From Arcuatula senhousia (lineage: Eukaryota > Mollusca > Bivalvia > Mytilida > Mytilidae), in NCBI GenBank assembly GCA_963971305.1, contig OZ020303.1:39792106-39856105 (forward strand): a stretch of DNA of 64,000 nt, written 5' to 3'. Shown here in pieces: positions 20,139-35,100 of this stretch (the first letter of the stretch is position 1; every line of letters starts with the position of its first letter). Under the pieces are notes generated by a model. It searched no databases. It saw only the letters and a list, made by a program, of their open reading frames with translations, and had not been told where the DNA came from. The position numbers and the translations under genes are program-made.

Positions 20139-23100
20139 ATGGCGACTTACTACAAACTTCGTTGCTGTGTCACTGGACATGAAAAAGACGTTCGTGCCCT
20201 GACACCCGTCGCTGTACCTGAAGGATCATTTTTGTCTGGGTCAAGAGATGTAACAGCGAAAATTTGGGTACCCAATGAGTATGTATTAAATAATGATTCG
20301 TTCAATAAAGAAACATTCCAGAATGTAGGACGTACACAAACATGACAAAGTGCAACTACATATTGGACAGAAACGCATCCTGTTATTAATTATTTGTTGA
20401 TTGGGTCCTTCAATCTCGGAAAAAAACCATCTGACCTGGGATTAATAAAGTGAATCCCTATCTTAATCATCAACCCTTCAAGTTCAATGGGATGGTGGAC
20501 AGGGGTGTTCTTAGTCCAGATAATCATGACGTTTTCTGGGTTTTTTATCATTTGGACTTTTTTAAGATCCCCAGCCAAAAGTCAAAAATTATAAAAGGCT
20601 TCCAAGACGGCATAATTATTTGGACTAGGGTGTTCTCTACCCCCGCAACCCGTCCCTCCGCTCCCTGCACCTTCCACCCCAGCTCCCCGCCATCTTGACC
20701 CCATCCCCCTTGTTCGCCCTTGTACCACCACTCCACGCCTGCTCCCCCTCTCAGCAGCTCCCTGCCTCCTCAACCCTGTCCGCCCCCTCACTACTGACCA
20801 ACATCGGAACTGTGAGGGTCAGACCTTTTCATACATGTATATGAGGCTGGCATTACCTGATTGATGGAGATAGGTCAATCATATTTTTGCAGTAACAAAT
20901 TAAGAGGGAAAGGGATTATTACATGAAGGAGGCAGTGCTCCCCCCCCTTTTTAGATAAAATTAATTCCCTGCAAGTGATGATGCAGAAGCGTCTTTCTGC
21001 AGCGTTACCACAATTTCCAACACACAGTTTTCCAGGCATATACATGCCACAGCTTCTTGATATTGGCATGTAGCTTCATCCCATAGTTCTATAGCAAGGT
21101 GTAAAGCGATTTTATGCCCCATAAATTGCTACTTTCTGTTTACCGAATACTAAAAGTTTTTAAGTATTATGACCATATATATGCAAAATTTTTGTCGCAG
21201 TTTTCTGGGCAACTACATGTCACAGCTTCTTGATATTTGGAATGTAGCTTCATCCCGTAGTAATATAAGGTGTAAAACAATTTTAGGCCTGAAGCATTGC
21301 TACTTCCTAATAACCGAATGTTTTAAGACACAGGCGACATACGTCTTCCATGGAAGACTGCCATTGTAGTTTTTTAGCTCACCTGGACCGAAGGTCCATG
21401 TGAGCTATTGCCATCACTTGGCGTCCGTCATCGTCGTTAACTTTTCTTTGAAAATCTTCTCCTCCGAAACGACAGAAGGGATTGCTTTGAAACTTTGCAC
21501 ACTTCATCTATGGGATGTCCTCTACCAAGATTGCACAAATGGTGGCCGCCGTCCAAACAACATGAAATAACGTTTTTTTCATGATTTGGGCCTACGGCTA
21601 CAGAATGAAAACTATAGTAGTTAGTGAAAAGCTGTTACTTGCTTAAATGTTCAACTCATTTAGCTCTAGAAAAGTCTTTATAGGGTCAACATCAAGACCA
21701 GGTGAGCGATTCAGGCTCCTGGGAGCCTCTTGTTTAATGTTAGTTTTACCCATCCACATTTTATATGTGTCTGTCCTGCCTTGTAAGTTTAGTGTCTGGT
21801 ACTCTTGAAATCCCACTTACAGTATGTACTGTACATGTAAATGATTGTAGTTTCAGTACGCTCCAGGAGCTGATTTAAACATTGGGCACTTGTGTCAGTG
21901 CCTTTGTTTACAACCCCAGTCTAGTTTGGCCTCAATTCTACAACAATTTGCATAGATACAGGGGCTGCTCTGGCCTCAAAATTTTTGTCGCCAGATTTGA
22001 AATTAAGTCTCCAGTTTTTATAAAGTGTAGCCAGTACCGTTTTCATTGAGGGGTCATGCTTGTGTAATATATGTTTAGATGTATATTTCAGTCTTTTTTT
22101 CAGGTGCATGTTGAAGGATGGTTTATTCTCATTGAAAGACTGTTTAGATAATAAATGATGAAAGTGGAGCCTTTCTTGTTTGATATCTTTTTAAAATAAA
22201 ACATACCATGATTTTATTTTATTATTTATCATGTTTATTGCCATATTCAAATTAAATAATAACAATACAATATATAAACATAACAATACACAAAAAACCC
22301 CAGCACCATATGAATGAATACTCAACCTAGAGAATAAAGATCACTGAAAGCACTAAATGAGCACTATGAAAAAAGTATTATTTAGGAAAGCAAAGATAAA
22401 ATTTTGTAGAATCCATCACATTTTCATGACCAACCAAGATTGCAAAAGATCATTGTTTGACAGACTGTGGACACATTATAAAGATTCATCAATCATGACT
22501 CATGTGGTTTCTATAAAATCCTGTACATTATAAGAATGTTTTAATAAAAAAATATTTTGATTTTCTCAAATAAAAACTTCTTATTCCGTTTATTTATTTA
22601 TTTCATTGCTGATGGTAATAGTTTGGTAAAAAATATTTCTGTTCCTAAAAACAACTTCATTTCAGTTTCTTTTTTTTTAAATAAGAATAATAAAATTAGT
22701 TTTATTTTGATTTATTTATCTTCCCTTTCTTTGTTTGCTTTCTGAAATCATTATTGTATATATCCCTCAGTAACCTCATTTGAATTGTTCTAAAAATAGA
22801 ATGGTTTGTTTACATGTGTACTTTCTTTCTTGTGATTATTTGAGGAACTTAATAAGGTGCAGATTACTATACTCTCAGTGTTTTATGAATAAAAACTAAT
22901 CCCAAGCTGGAGATAATTTTGATTTACCAGCAATTATTTGTTTTGACATCTTGGCTGAATGAGGCCATGTGTGCAATCAACACACAATACTTTGTCAAAT
23001 TGGCTTGGACAATTAAAGTCATTCAGGCGTACATTAGAAATTTGTTCCTGATCACTGTTTTGACACCTTTATTGCATTATCAAAAGATGTGAGCCTTATT

Positions 23101-26100
23101 TCTAATTAGTCGTTATAATCCTTTTCTTCCACCTGCTGTGATCTACCGTTTACCTTTTCAATTATCTACCTGCTCATCCGTGGCGACAGGTGGTCACACA
23201 CGATAACTTACCGGTACCTGTTGACATATTGATCAATACTGGCGATGTGTATTCAATTTCCGGTCGAAAATGACAAAACTTACTTAGGCGCCAGAAAAAT
23301 CGCCAGCAGCCATTTTTTGTCGCCAGCGAGAAAAAAATATCGCAATTTGCGACATTGGCGAAGCCCAGCGCGATCCCTGAGATAGAATAGGCTAGAATGT
23401 CTAAAAAGGATTATTACCTTTAGACAAATCCTCTGCCAGTTGTTTTTTTCTAGTCACATGACACATTGTTAAAGAGTGTAGAATAACTTCCAAAGTTTTA
23501 TCGCACCTTGTGTGTGAGAAGGTGAATCTCTATGTACAATCACAATATATATTTAATTAAACAGATTAAAACTATGTGTATGACTTTTCTGATTGTCCTG
23601 CCTGTGCTGGACAGCAAGGTCTTTAACAAATTGGGCACAGCATGAGGAGTAACTACTAAAATAAGTAACTATTTTACAGTTAAATCACCAGCTAGTTTGA
23701 TGTGTGAAAACATGACCACTTGTGAGAATCAAACCTAGTTTTGTGACTCTGTGATATGAAGTCCTCTGTGACCATCGTTCTTTTTTTATGGCCCGACCAC
23801 GTATGTGGATCGGACATATAGTTTTACCCTTGTCCGTCCGTCCGTCCGTCCGTCCGTAACATTTTGGTTAAGTTCTTGGTTAAGGTCCATTACTCGGATA
23901 CTAGATGTTGGGGGTCAATGATATTTCACCACCAGATGGGTCTTGGGTAGGGCTACACCACCCACTAGAAATAAGGTCACTGTGACCTATATTTTATGCA
24001 TGAACGACTTCTGTTAAGTTCTTGGTTAAGGTCCATAACTTGGATACTAGATGTTGGGGGTCAATGATATTTCACTACAAGATGTGTCTTAGGTAAGGTG
24101 ACACCACCCACTAGAAATTGGGTCACTGTGACCTATATTTTACGCATGAATGACTTTGGTTAAGTTCTTGGTTAAGGTCCATTTCTCGGATACTAGATGT
24201 TGGGGGTCAATGATATTTCACCACTAGATGTGTCTTGGGTAGGATGACACCATCCACTAGAAATTAGGTCACTATGGCCTACATTTTACGCATGAACGAC
24301 TTCGGTTAACTTCTTGGTTAAGGTCCATAACTTTGATACTAGATGTTGGGGGTCAATGATATTTCAACACTAGATGTGTCTTGGGTAAGGTGGCACCACC
24401 CACTAAAAATTAGGTCACTGTGACCTATATTTTACGCATGAACGACTTTGGTTAAGTTCTTGGTTAAGGTCCATTACTCAGATACTAGATGTGCAGGGTC
24501 AATGATATTTTACCACTAGATGATGACACCACCCACTAGAAATAAGGTCATGATGACCTATACTTTATGCATGAACAACTTTGGTTAAGTTCTTGGTTAA
24601 GATCCATAACCCAAGGGGGTCAATGATATTTCAAGAACGGGAGGGCCATCCTGTGGCTCATAGGCACATTTTCTAGTTTGATAAAAATCTCCAACATGAA
24701 AACATAAACCATCAAAGTTTCTTTATAAAAGTGCTTGTATTAAATAGCCATAGTATGAAATAAGCAAAGAAATGCATGTACCAAAAGAAGATTCAAATGT
24801 TCATGATCATGATGATTTAATCAAAGAAAATGGACAAAATCAGAAAAAACACTGAATGAACATGTACAACAAGAAAAAAAAACCATGAATATGGGATGGC
24901 ATTTGTGTGTCCCTATATAGGGACAAGAAAGTAAACTGGTAAATCTGTCATGTCTGTATTTACAATTATTAAAACCATGTATGTTGTAAACGATATATGC
25001 TAAAATGCAAATCATATAAATACTTGAACATGTAGATGCACTTGTTTACATGCTCTAACAGGCAGCAGTGAAATCCAACTTACTTCATGATAATTCCACT
25101 TTTAACCATGATTAATTCAAAAGTATTATTTATTTTTCAGATCTGACAATGGATTCCGGGAAGGACATGTCATGTCAGGGCATAGCAACTTTATTTCTTC
25201 TGTGTGTTTTATGCCTCCAGATGATAATTACCCACAAGGCCTTTTACTTACAGGAAGTAATGATTCGACTATACTGGCATTCACATTGGATTCCCCTTCA
25301 CCAATATATAAACTTGAAGGACATACAGATAATGGTATACTTTTATCTTACAATACATGTACAAGATACCTATTCACATTTACAAGCTTCAATCTGTATT
25401 TATAAAGGACCAGGGCTGATAAGGCCTGTTTTTGGCCTCAAAATATGGCTGAAAATTAATCAAGTAAAAATTCAATAAATTGTCAAAACTTATTTTTAAA
25501 GAAAATAGTGTCATGTACATGAAACAACTCCTTAAAACTGCTTTATATACATATGTATGAATAGGATGTACAATTGCTATGTAGCAATAACAGTAAGACT
25601 ATAGTGAAAATTTAAAAAAAAAGCATTCTTTTGTGTACATGTAATAGTGAATCAAAGACTGTTAAAAAAAACAAGCTATGTATACTTTGACTTTTAAAGT
25701 CTTAGTTGGTAGAAAAAAATAAATAAAAATGATATTTACATGTATACAAATTCTTATTTCAGTGTGTGCCCTAACCAGTGGAAAATTTGGAACCCTATTG
25801 AGTGGATCATGGGATAAGACAGCAAGAGTATGGCTTAGACAAAAATGTGTGATGAAACTTGAAGGTATTTAAATGTAAACAGAAGTTTGAAACATATGGT
25901 AAACTTAGGATATCCTAATCAGTAAGGTAGAAAATTCAATCTTAATAGAGGATTTAGAATTAAAAAGATATGAATATAGAAAATAATGAGATGTGGAATA
26001 ATTTAAGTGACACAGCCCACAATAAACTCTGCTTTCCAAATGCTATACCATGATTCAGTGAATGTATAAAGGTATCTGTGGATTACAAAAGACATCTGAT

Positions 26101-29100
26101 CATGATAATAAAATAGCTTTTGCAATTTAGAACAAATCTGCAATTTCTTTAAAGCATTTTGTTTTGTTGATTTAAATTGATGAGCAACAAGGTTGAATTA
26201 ACTATAACCATCAGTAATAATAGATTCTAGAGATATCTTCCTAACAGCTTTTTATGAGAAACACCCAAAAAACAATTGCTCTGATAAGTCTGAAGCCAGT
26301 ATTCATTGGCAGATTTGATCCAGATATTTTGCTTTCAAGAAGGGGATGTCTGCCCCCCCTGCTAAAATGGCCACTGGTATGTTAATATTTGCATTTTATT
26401 TTAATCAACAGAATGTATATTTCAAAAACAGTTACAGATAGTTTATCAAAAACTTTCTTCGCTAGAAGATTAGAGGTTTTTTTTTTACAGTGAGACTTTA
26501 TATTAAAAAAAGACAGGTTTCATTGTAAGGCCATGTAAAATTAATTCTCTGGTTCTCAGACAGTTGGTTTTAAAAAAATGGGTAGGTAGGTAGGGGTTTT
26601 ATTTTATTTTTTTATTGGTTTTTCAAATGAGGATAGGGATTTTTAGTTTAAATTTTATTTTTCAATGTGTCTGAAAATAAGGAGTGGATCGTATGTTTTC
26701 ATGCATATATGTATTGTATTTATTATGTTGTATGTGTATTTATGCTTGTTTTTTATTATTTAAAAATATGTATTGAAATAAATTAAAATATGAAAATACA
26801 TGCTTTATTATTTAATAAAATGATTTATCTTGGATGGTACAAAAGGTATCTGCACAATCAGCTAGTCTGGTACACGTGTATGAATGGATTTCCATCTTCA
26901 AGTTGGAGTTTCCATAAAAGGCATTTAGATTGCACCAATAAGTCAAATCAATACTTGAAGCATGGAGTGATGTACTTAGTCTTATATGTGAGATTCAAGG
27001 GAGGCTAGAGTTTGGTCTGTGACATTGATCCAAGAATCTGTATATATATGTTGATAAAAAAAGTTTTTGTCAATCAAGACTAAATTCTTATTCATTTTCA
27101 TCAAGACTGTCAGTAAATAAACTTGTCAATTAGTCCTTTTTGGTTGGTCAGACTGTGACTGTCAGACAGTTTCATCTTTTCATGGACAGCAAAACAAAAC
27201 GGCAAATGCAGACTTCACTTTTGTCATAAGTCACTTGGTTGCAGGAATACATCGTTACTTTCCAATTAATCTCTTAAAAATGAGTCCAAAATAGTCTACA
27301 ACTTCCGAAATCTGAGAGAAAAAAATATTTTTGTCATTCTCTGTGGTCTTTTTACAGCCAAAAACATCGACTTTTAAATCCTTCTTTCCATCCAAATCCC
27401 TCTTCATGTTTTGTATTCAATTCCATTCTCCACTCAGGATCAATTTGTAAAGTTTGTCAAAGTCATTGCCATATTAGGTGAATGGTTCATGTAACCAGTA
27501 ACTGTTGTTTCAAATTGAAACAATCTTGTTGTTGAACACTGCCAATCGGCAGCCATGTTTTTCAGAGTAAACAATGCTTTTAAACGTTTTGATCCAGGTC
27601 ACTAAACGCTTGAATTCAATTTGGCGGCAAATTTGAAAATTTTATTTTGGGAAGTAAAATACGGGTCGGCGGCGTTTTTTTTCAGGATCGGCAATAAAAT
27701 TGCGCCAGCGGCCCCATTTTGTAAGGGTCGGCGGTGTCTGAGAACCAGAGAATTAATTTTATATGGCCTAAGTTAAAACATATTTTGAATTCATAATCAT
27801 ATTATTATTGAATCTTTTTTCAACAGGACACCAAGCAGCTGTATGGGGTGTTGGCATCATGCCAGAACAGGGATACATGTTGACAGGGTCTGCTGACAAA
27901 ACTATTAAGTTATGGAAGGCTGGCAGGTGTGAGAAGACATTTACAGGTAATTCTACTTAAAAGTGTTTATGTTTACAGAACAACCTTGGTAATGTAAAAA
28001 AAATATTTCTGACCTGGGTACATTCAGGTATTGTTATGTGAATATGGTACAAATTTATGTATAAAGTGCATATAAATACAAAAATGAATGACTTAGAATA
28101 ATACAAAATCAAAATAAAATAATTGAAGCAAAATGGTTATTATGGCAAAACTTGTAAATTATATGAAAAACACATGCAGTTCTGAAATAAAAAAAAACAA
28201 CAAAAAAGAATCTGGTATCAACCATGTCAACAAGATTAAAAAAAAACAAGGGGTTAATTAGGATGCCCTATAGTTTTCACTTTGTCCGTCTGGCAACAAT
28301 TCTTGTGAACACTAAAACTAAAATATATTTGAATGCTTTATGCAGCATATCATAATATGCATATTAAAATTCCATGCAATCTTGTGAAATGTTACTTTAG
28401 AATTTTGATAGAAAATTACAGATTTTGAGAATTTGATGTTTTGAACAGAAAAAACTCAAAAACTTTTGACAATGCAGTTATGAAATTTTGTACAGTTGTT
28501 ATAATGAAGTTAATGTTCATTTTTAAATTTCATATAAATCCTTTGCATAGTTTTGAAAGCTCTTAGATTTTTGCCAACTAGGCCCTTTCTGACTTTATTG
28601 GTATTCTGGTTTCAACCAAAATCAACCTATATTAAATATAGCTATTTTTAATCTTATCATTCTAAAAGGACATGAAGATTGTGTGAGAGGAATAGCTGTT
28701 ATCGGCTCTGGAGAGTTTTTGTCCTGTTCTAATGATGCCACGATAAGACGATGGGCCGTTAGTGGTGATTGTTTACAAGTGTACTACGGCCATGAGAACT
28801 TCGTCTACAGTATAGCCATCCTGCCCAATGGAGAGGACTTTGTCAGTAGTAGCGAGGACAGGACGGTCCGTGTGTGGAAGAATGGGACGTGCCATCAAAC
28901 TATCAGTCACCCTTGTATGTCTGTCTGGACTGTCTGTGTACTGGGGAATGGGGATATTGCCTCAGGGTCTAGGTATGAAGAAGAATGTGTTGATGCAACC
29001 TGATATATTACTGAAGTTTAGACTATTGAAATAGAAAAAAATTGTGTTAGTTAAAAATATTTAAAAAATTCATAGTAATTATTTTTGAAAATCCACAAAG

Positions 29101-32100
29101 TATTAGTATTAAAGCTAGTGGAAACAATTTTGGCTTCAAAAATTATTAATGATATAACTAAATTGTCTAAAAATTTATACTTTTTCACCATGAATGATCA
29201 GTATCATCTACAATACACAATTAAAACAAATATCTTTTCTAGCATACACCATGTATAATAATTTAAAGATATTTTATTAATTAAGCACACAAATCTCTAT
29301 GTTTTGTATGTTTGCAGTGATGGTGTGATAAGAGTATTTACCACAGAAGGTAGTAGAGTTGCTACCACAGAAGAATTGGCTGCCTTTGATAAAGAAGTAG
29401 CTACAGCTGAGGTGCCCACACAAGTGGGAGATATCAAAACGTCTGATTTACCAGGACCTGATGCTCTTCTTAATCCAGGTATTGAATATAGTTTTACCTA
29501 CTAGTAGATGTGGTTTGTAAAAATCACCCCCCTTTTTTCAAAATATGTGACACAAAATATGAACTTTTATGTGAAATTTTTTAACTATCAAGATGGAAAG
29601 AGATCCTATAAATCACGATGTTGTTGAAGAGAAATATGGTGTTAAAATTTCAACACCAGTTTTCCTGGTGTTATATATAATTGAACATGAGTTTAACCAC
29701 CATTTAAAATAACTACTGAATGATGAGTTTCAAAAGGTACAATAAAAACATGAAAAACAGAAAACAGATAGTGACATAAACTGCAGTGGTCCTAACTTGG
29801 TACATGCATTTTAAAAGAATTTATCCATGTTATCAGGGGCCTGGTTGGCAGAGTGGTCTAATACACAGGTTCTAAATTCTAATACCCCTAATGATCACTA
29901 GCAGATCACGTTCGAGTCCCACATGTAATTTATAAAAATGGGACTTCCCCACCTGTATGTGATAAGGTTGGTCAGATACTTCACCTTAGGTCTGCGGTTT
30001 CCTCCACCTGACCACACTTTTTAGCCCAGGTAGGTTGAAAAGGGTGTTAAACCCTAACATACACACATTTGATCCATGATTTATGGTGCTAAACATCCTT
30101 GTTACATTTTGATCTTAGATTCCAGTAGAAATACAAAACATAGCTTTTCTGTGAGATACAAACATGAAAATGAGGTACGTATACACATGTAATCATCTTA
30201 GTAATCATACACTTGAAACAAATTTCAACAATTATGAATTATTTTATATCTGGTATTTATATTTAAGGAAATAAAGATGGACAGACAAAAATGGTAAAGA
30301 CAGCTGGTGGTGAAGTAGAGTTATATCACTGGGAAGCTTCCACATCTCAGTGGAAGAAGATAGGCAATGTGGTAGGCTCAAGTGGGGGAACACAAGCTAC
30401 ATCAGGCAAAACCCTGCACAATGGAAAGGTGAGGCGTAAGTTAGAAAAACACAGCACTTATAAGATTTTTATACCCCACGCAACGAAGTTGCAAAGGGTA
30501 TAATGTTTTTGACTGGTCCGTCCGTCCGTCTGTCCGTGATCAAAATTTTCGTAACAGATATCTCAGCTATTATTAATCGTAGGCTTTTGATATTTGGTAT
30601 GAAGCTTCAGGTGGGGGTCACATATGGTGGGATACGTTTTCAGGTCTGTCGATCATCTACTTCCTGTTTAACGAGTTGACTTAGACTTTTTTCACCAAAT
30701 TTTCAGGGTTAAAAATTCTCAGCAACTATTAATTGTAGGTATCTAATATTTGGTATTTAGCTTCAGGTAGGTGTCCCATATGGTGGGATTCGTCAGGTCT
30801 GTTGATCATCTACTTCCTGTTTAAATAGCCGACTTTGACTTTTTCACTAAATTTTCAGGGTTAAAAATTTTCGTAACAGATTTCTCAGGAACTCTTAATG
30901 ATAGGTATTTGATATTTGGTATTTAGCTTCAGGTAGGTGTCCCATATAGTGGGATTCATTTTCAGGTCTATCGATCATCTATTTCCTGTTTAAATAGCCG
31001 ACTTCGACTTTTTTCACTAAATTTTCAGGTTTGAAAATTTTCGTAACAGATTTCTCAGCATCTATTTATGGTAGGTATTTGATATTTGGTATTTAGCTTC
31101 AAGTAGGTGTCCCATATGGTGGGATTTGTTTTCAGGTCTATCGATCATCTACTTCCTGTTTAAATAGCCGACTTCGACTTTTTTCACTAAATTTTCAGGG
31201 TTAAAAATTTTCGAGACAGATTTCTCAGCAGCTATTAACCATAGACTTTTGATATTTTGTACGTGGCTTCAGAGAGGGATCCCATATGGTGGGATACATT
31301 TTCAGCTCTGTCACTCATTAATTTCCTGTTTAATGAGCTGTCTTGGAAAGACAACAGCTAAGACTTTTTTATTCCTAACTCGAAATAGATAATCTCTGTC
31401 CGTAATGTGGACGCGTGGGGTATGTGAGCGTGCTCACTAAGGTTCTTTCATTATTTAAGGGGTGACATTATTTTTATTGCAAATAACCACAGGGTCGAAA
31501 ATAAAAAAATAAATTTACCAATCTTAGACGACATTGCATTAACATATATAAAGTGTAGAATATTTGAGATTTTTTTCTGGAATATGGTACAGTTTTGAAT
31601 TTCAAGGGTTAAGAAGGTCACTTAAGCATGGCAATAGCTTAGTTAAAAGATACCCCAGGTAGAACACTTTATGATAATACGCTCCCGAAGGGAGAGATAA
31701 TGGTAGAAATGTCAATATTTTAGTTGTACTATGAGCTTAATTTTCCTTCAATGTCGGGTAAATCACTCTTGTTTTTCAGAACCTTCAGTGCATTTTAGCG
31801 CTTTTTGCTTTGAAAATTTCAAATGTCATCAAGCCCATATGTGACCCTTGGGAAAAGCTAGTTTGTTTTTATTTTTTAGAATAGATATCCCATTAAAAAC
31901 ATTTTCAACAATTATTTATACTTATGAAATAATTTCAACTTCGGGAGCGTCACAGGTTAAAAACCTACATGTACCTCATATTAGAATGCAGTTGGGATTT
32001 CATGTATTATCAAGCAAAAAATAACTGTTTTGCGAATTGATTATACATAAATCTGTACCTACACCCAAATGAATGTTATACATCTGTGATATCATGTTGG

Positions 32101-35100
32101 TCTAAAATTCGATACACAAAATAAAATTAACTATGTTGCAACAACTAGTATTGATCAAGGTTACTCTCTATTTCAGGAGTATGACTATGTATTTAGTGTG
32201 GACATAGAGGAAGGCAAGCCTCCATTAAAGTTACCTTACAACATCACAGAGGATCCATGGTTTGCTGCCCAGAGATTTCTACAAGACAATGGAATAAGTC
32301 CAATGTTTCTAGATCAAGTTGCTAACTTTATAATAGATAATACTAAAGGTGTGACATTAGGACAAGGGGCACCACAAGTCAGTGATCCTTTTACAGGTAA
32401 ATTCTTATTTTGAAAAATCTTGTAATCTTGTGAAAATTTGAATGTCCGTGCAAGGACATGTCAGGGGGCATTAAGTTAAAATAGTGTATGTCTGTCTGTA
32501 CAAGTTGTTGTTATGTTTTTACAGAAACCATACATGAGAAAGATAAACAACCCAAAATTGAAAATTTTGATTTTTTGACATATTCCATTAACCCTTTCCT
32601 CCATGAGCAATAGTGAAAAAATGGCAAAAATGCACAATGAAAAAAGGCAAAAAACAGAAAAGGCTGTAAAATTTTTATTTTTCATCCAAAGGTTTTGAAA
32701 CTTAGTCAAGCTGTTCACTGGGCCAGGGTCTATTGATGCAGGTCTCAACCGCCATTTTCATGGTTGCTATGGTAACCAAGGCTGGCCAAAAAATGTTAAA
32801 AAATGGCTTTTTTCCATCATTTTACCACCCAATTTTGACCCTTAAAAATTTTTTAAAAATTATGGGCAAGTCCAATTGTTCTCTGACCTAGAATTTTTTA
32901 AAATGTGGCATTTGAGGTAATTTTGGGAGCAATTGTCACAGTCCTGAGGGTTAAAAAATTTTCCTGGCGGCGGGGGGCATTACTGCCCCCTCGACCCCCT
33001 GACCAAAGGGGGGAAATCCCCCCTTTAGGAAACCCCCCTAGAACATCTTTATAGTCCCTAACCGCGCGAAAAAAGTGACCATTTTTTAGGCAACAATTAT
33101 ATTGGCCAAAATAACCCCAGTCATGCTTTTACAGGGAGATTAGAAGGGCATAGGGGGACAAAAAGGGGGGGGGGGTCACCAAAATGACACAGGGGCGTCC
33201 AAAGGCGTCTACATGTAGGAAAGGGTTAATAAAAAATTTGAAAAAGCCTCAAATTTGTGTTTTAATAAGTTTTCCTTCATTTTCTACCACAAAATGGTGA
33301 TTTTTCATCAAAAATCCACCCAAAATTGAAAATTTTGATTTTTTGACATATTCCATTAACCCTTTCCTCCATGAGCAATAGTGAAAAAATGGCAAAAATG
33401 CACAATGAAAAAAGGCAAAAAACAGAAAAGGCTGTAAAATTTTTATTTTTCATCCAAAGGTTTTGAAACTTAGTCAAGCTGTTCACTGGGCCAGGGTCTA
33501 TTGATGCAGGTCTCAACCGCCATTTTCATGGTTGCTATGGTAACCAAGGCTGGCCAAAAAATGTTAAAAAATGGCTTTTTTCCATCATTTTACCACCCAA
33601 TTTTGACCCTTAAAAATTTTTTAAAAATTATGGGCAAGTCCAATTGTTCTCTGACCTAGAATTTTTTAAAATGTGGCATTTGAGGTAATTTTGGGAGCAA
33701 TTGTCACAGTCCTGAGGGTTAAAAAATTTTCCTGGCGGCGGGGGGCATTACTGCCCCCTCGACCCCCTGACCAAAGGGGGGAAATCCCCCCTTTAGGAAA
33801 CCCCCCTAGAACATCTTTATAGTCCCTAACCGCGCGAAAAAAGTGACCATTTTTTAGGCAACAATTATATTGGCCAAAATAACCCCAGTCATGCTTTTAC
33901 AGGGAGATTAGAAGGGCATAGGGGGACAAAAAGGGGGGGGGGGTCACCAAAATGACACAGGGGCGTCCAAAGGCGTCTACATGTAGGAAAGGGTTAATAA
34001 AAAATTTGAAAAAGCCTCAAATTTGTGTTTTAATAAGTTTTCCTTCATTTTCTACCACAAAATGGTGATTTTTCATCAAAAATCCACCCAAAATTGAAAA
34101 TTTTGATTTTTTGACATATTCCATTAACCCTTTCCTCCATGAGCAATAGTGAAAAAATGGCAAAAATGCACAATGAAAAAAGGCAAAAAACAGAAAAGGC
34201 TGTAAAATTTTTATTTTTCATCCAAAGGTTTTGAAACTTAGTCAAGCTGTTCACTGGGCCAGGGTCTATTGATGCAGGTCTCAACCGCCATTTTCATGGT
34301 TGCTATGGTAACCAAGGCTGGCCAAAAAATGTTAAAAAATGGCTTTTTTCCATCATTTTACCACCCAATTTTGACCCTTAAAAATTTTTTAAAAATTATG
34401 GGCAAGTCCAATTGTTCTCTGACCTAGAATTTTTTAAAATGTGGCATTTGAGGTAATTTTGGGAGCAATTGTCACAGTCCTGAGGGTTAAAAAATTTTCC
34501 TGGCGGCGGGGGGCATTACTGCCCCCTCGACCCCCTGACCAAAGGGGGGAAATCCCCCCTTTAGGAAACCCCCCTAGAACATCTTTATAGTCCCTAACCG
34601 CGCGAAAAAAGTGACCATTTTTTAGGCAACAATTATATTGGCCAAAATAACCCCAGTCATGCTTTTACAGGGAGATTAGAAGGGCATAGGGGGACAAAAA
34701 GGGGGGGGGGGTCACCAAAATGACACAGGGGCGTCCAAAGGCGTCTACATGTAGGAAAGGGTTAATAAAAAATTTGAAAAAGCCTCAAATTTGTGTTTTA
34801 ATAAGTTTTCCTTCATTTTCTACCACAAAATGGTGATTTTTCATCAAAAATCCACCCAAAATTGAAAATTTTGATTTTTTGACATATTCCATTAACCCTT
34901 TCCTCCATGAGCAATAGTGAAAAAATGGCAAAAATGCACAATGAAAAAAGGCAAAAAACAGAAAAGGCTGTAAAATTTTTATTTTTCATCCAAAGGTTTT
35001 GAAACTTAGTCAAGCTGTTCACTGGGCCAGGGTCTATTGATGCAGGTCTCAACCGCCATTTTCATGGTTGCTATGGTAACCAAGGCTGGCCAAAAAATGT

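Noticed and set aside
20582..20791. Arg/Gly-rich minus-strand frames near 20.6 kb
   Set aside because: C-rich low-complexity stretch in PLAA intron 1; no splice signals or conservation cues.
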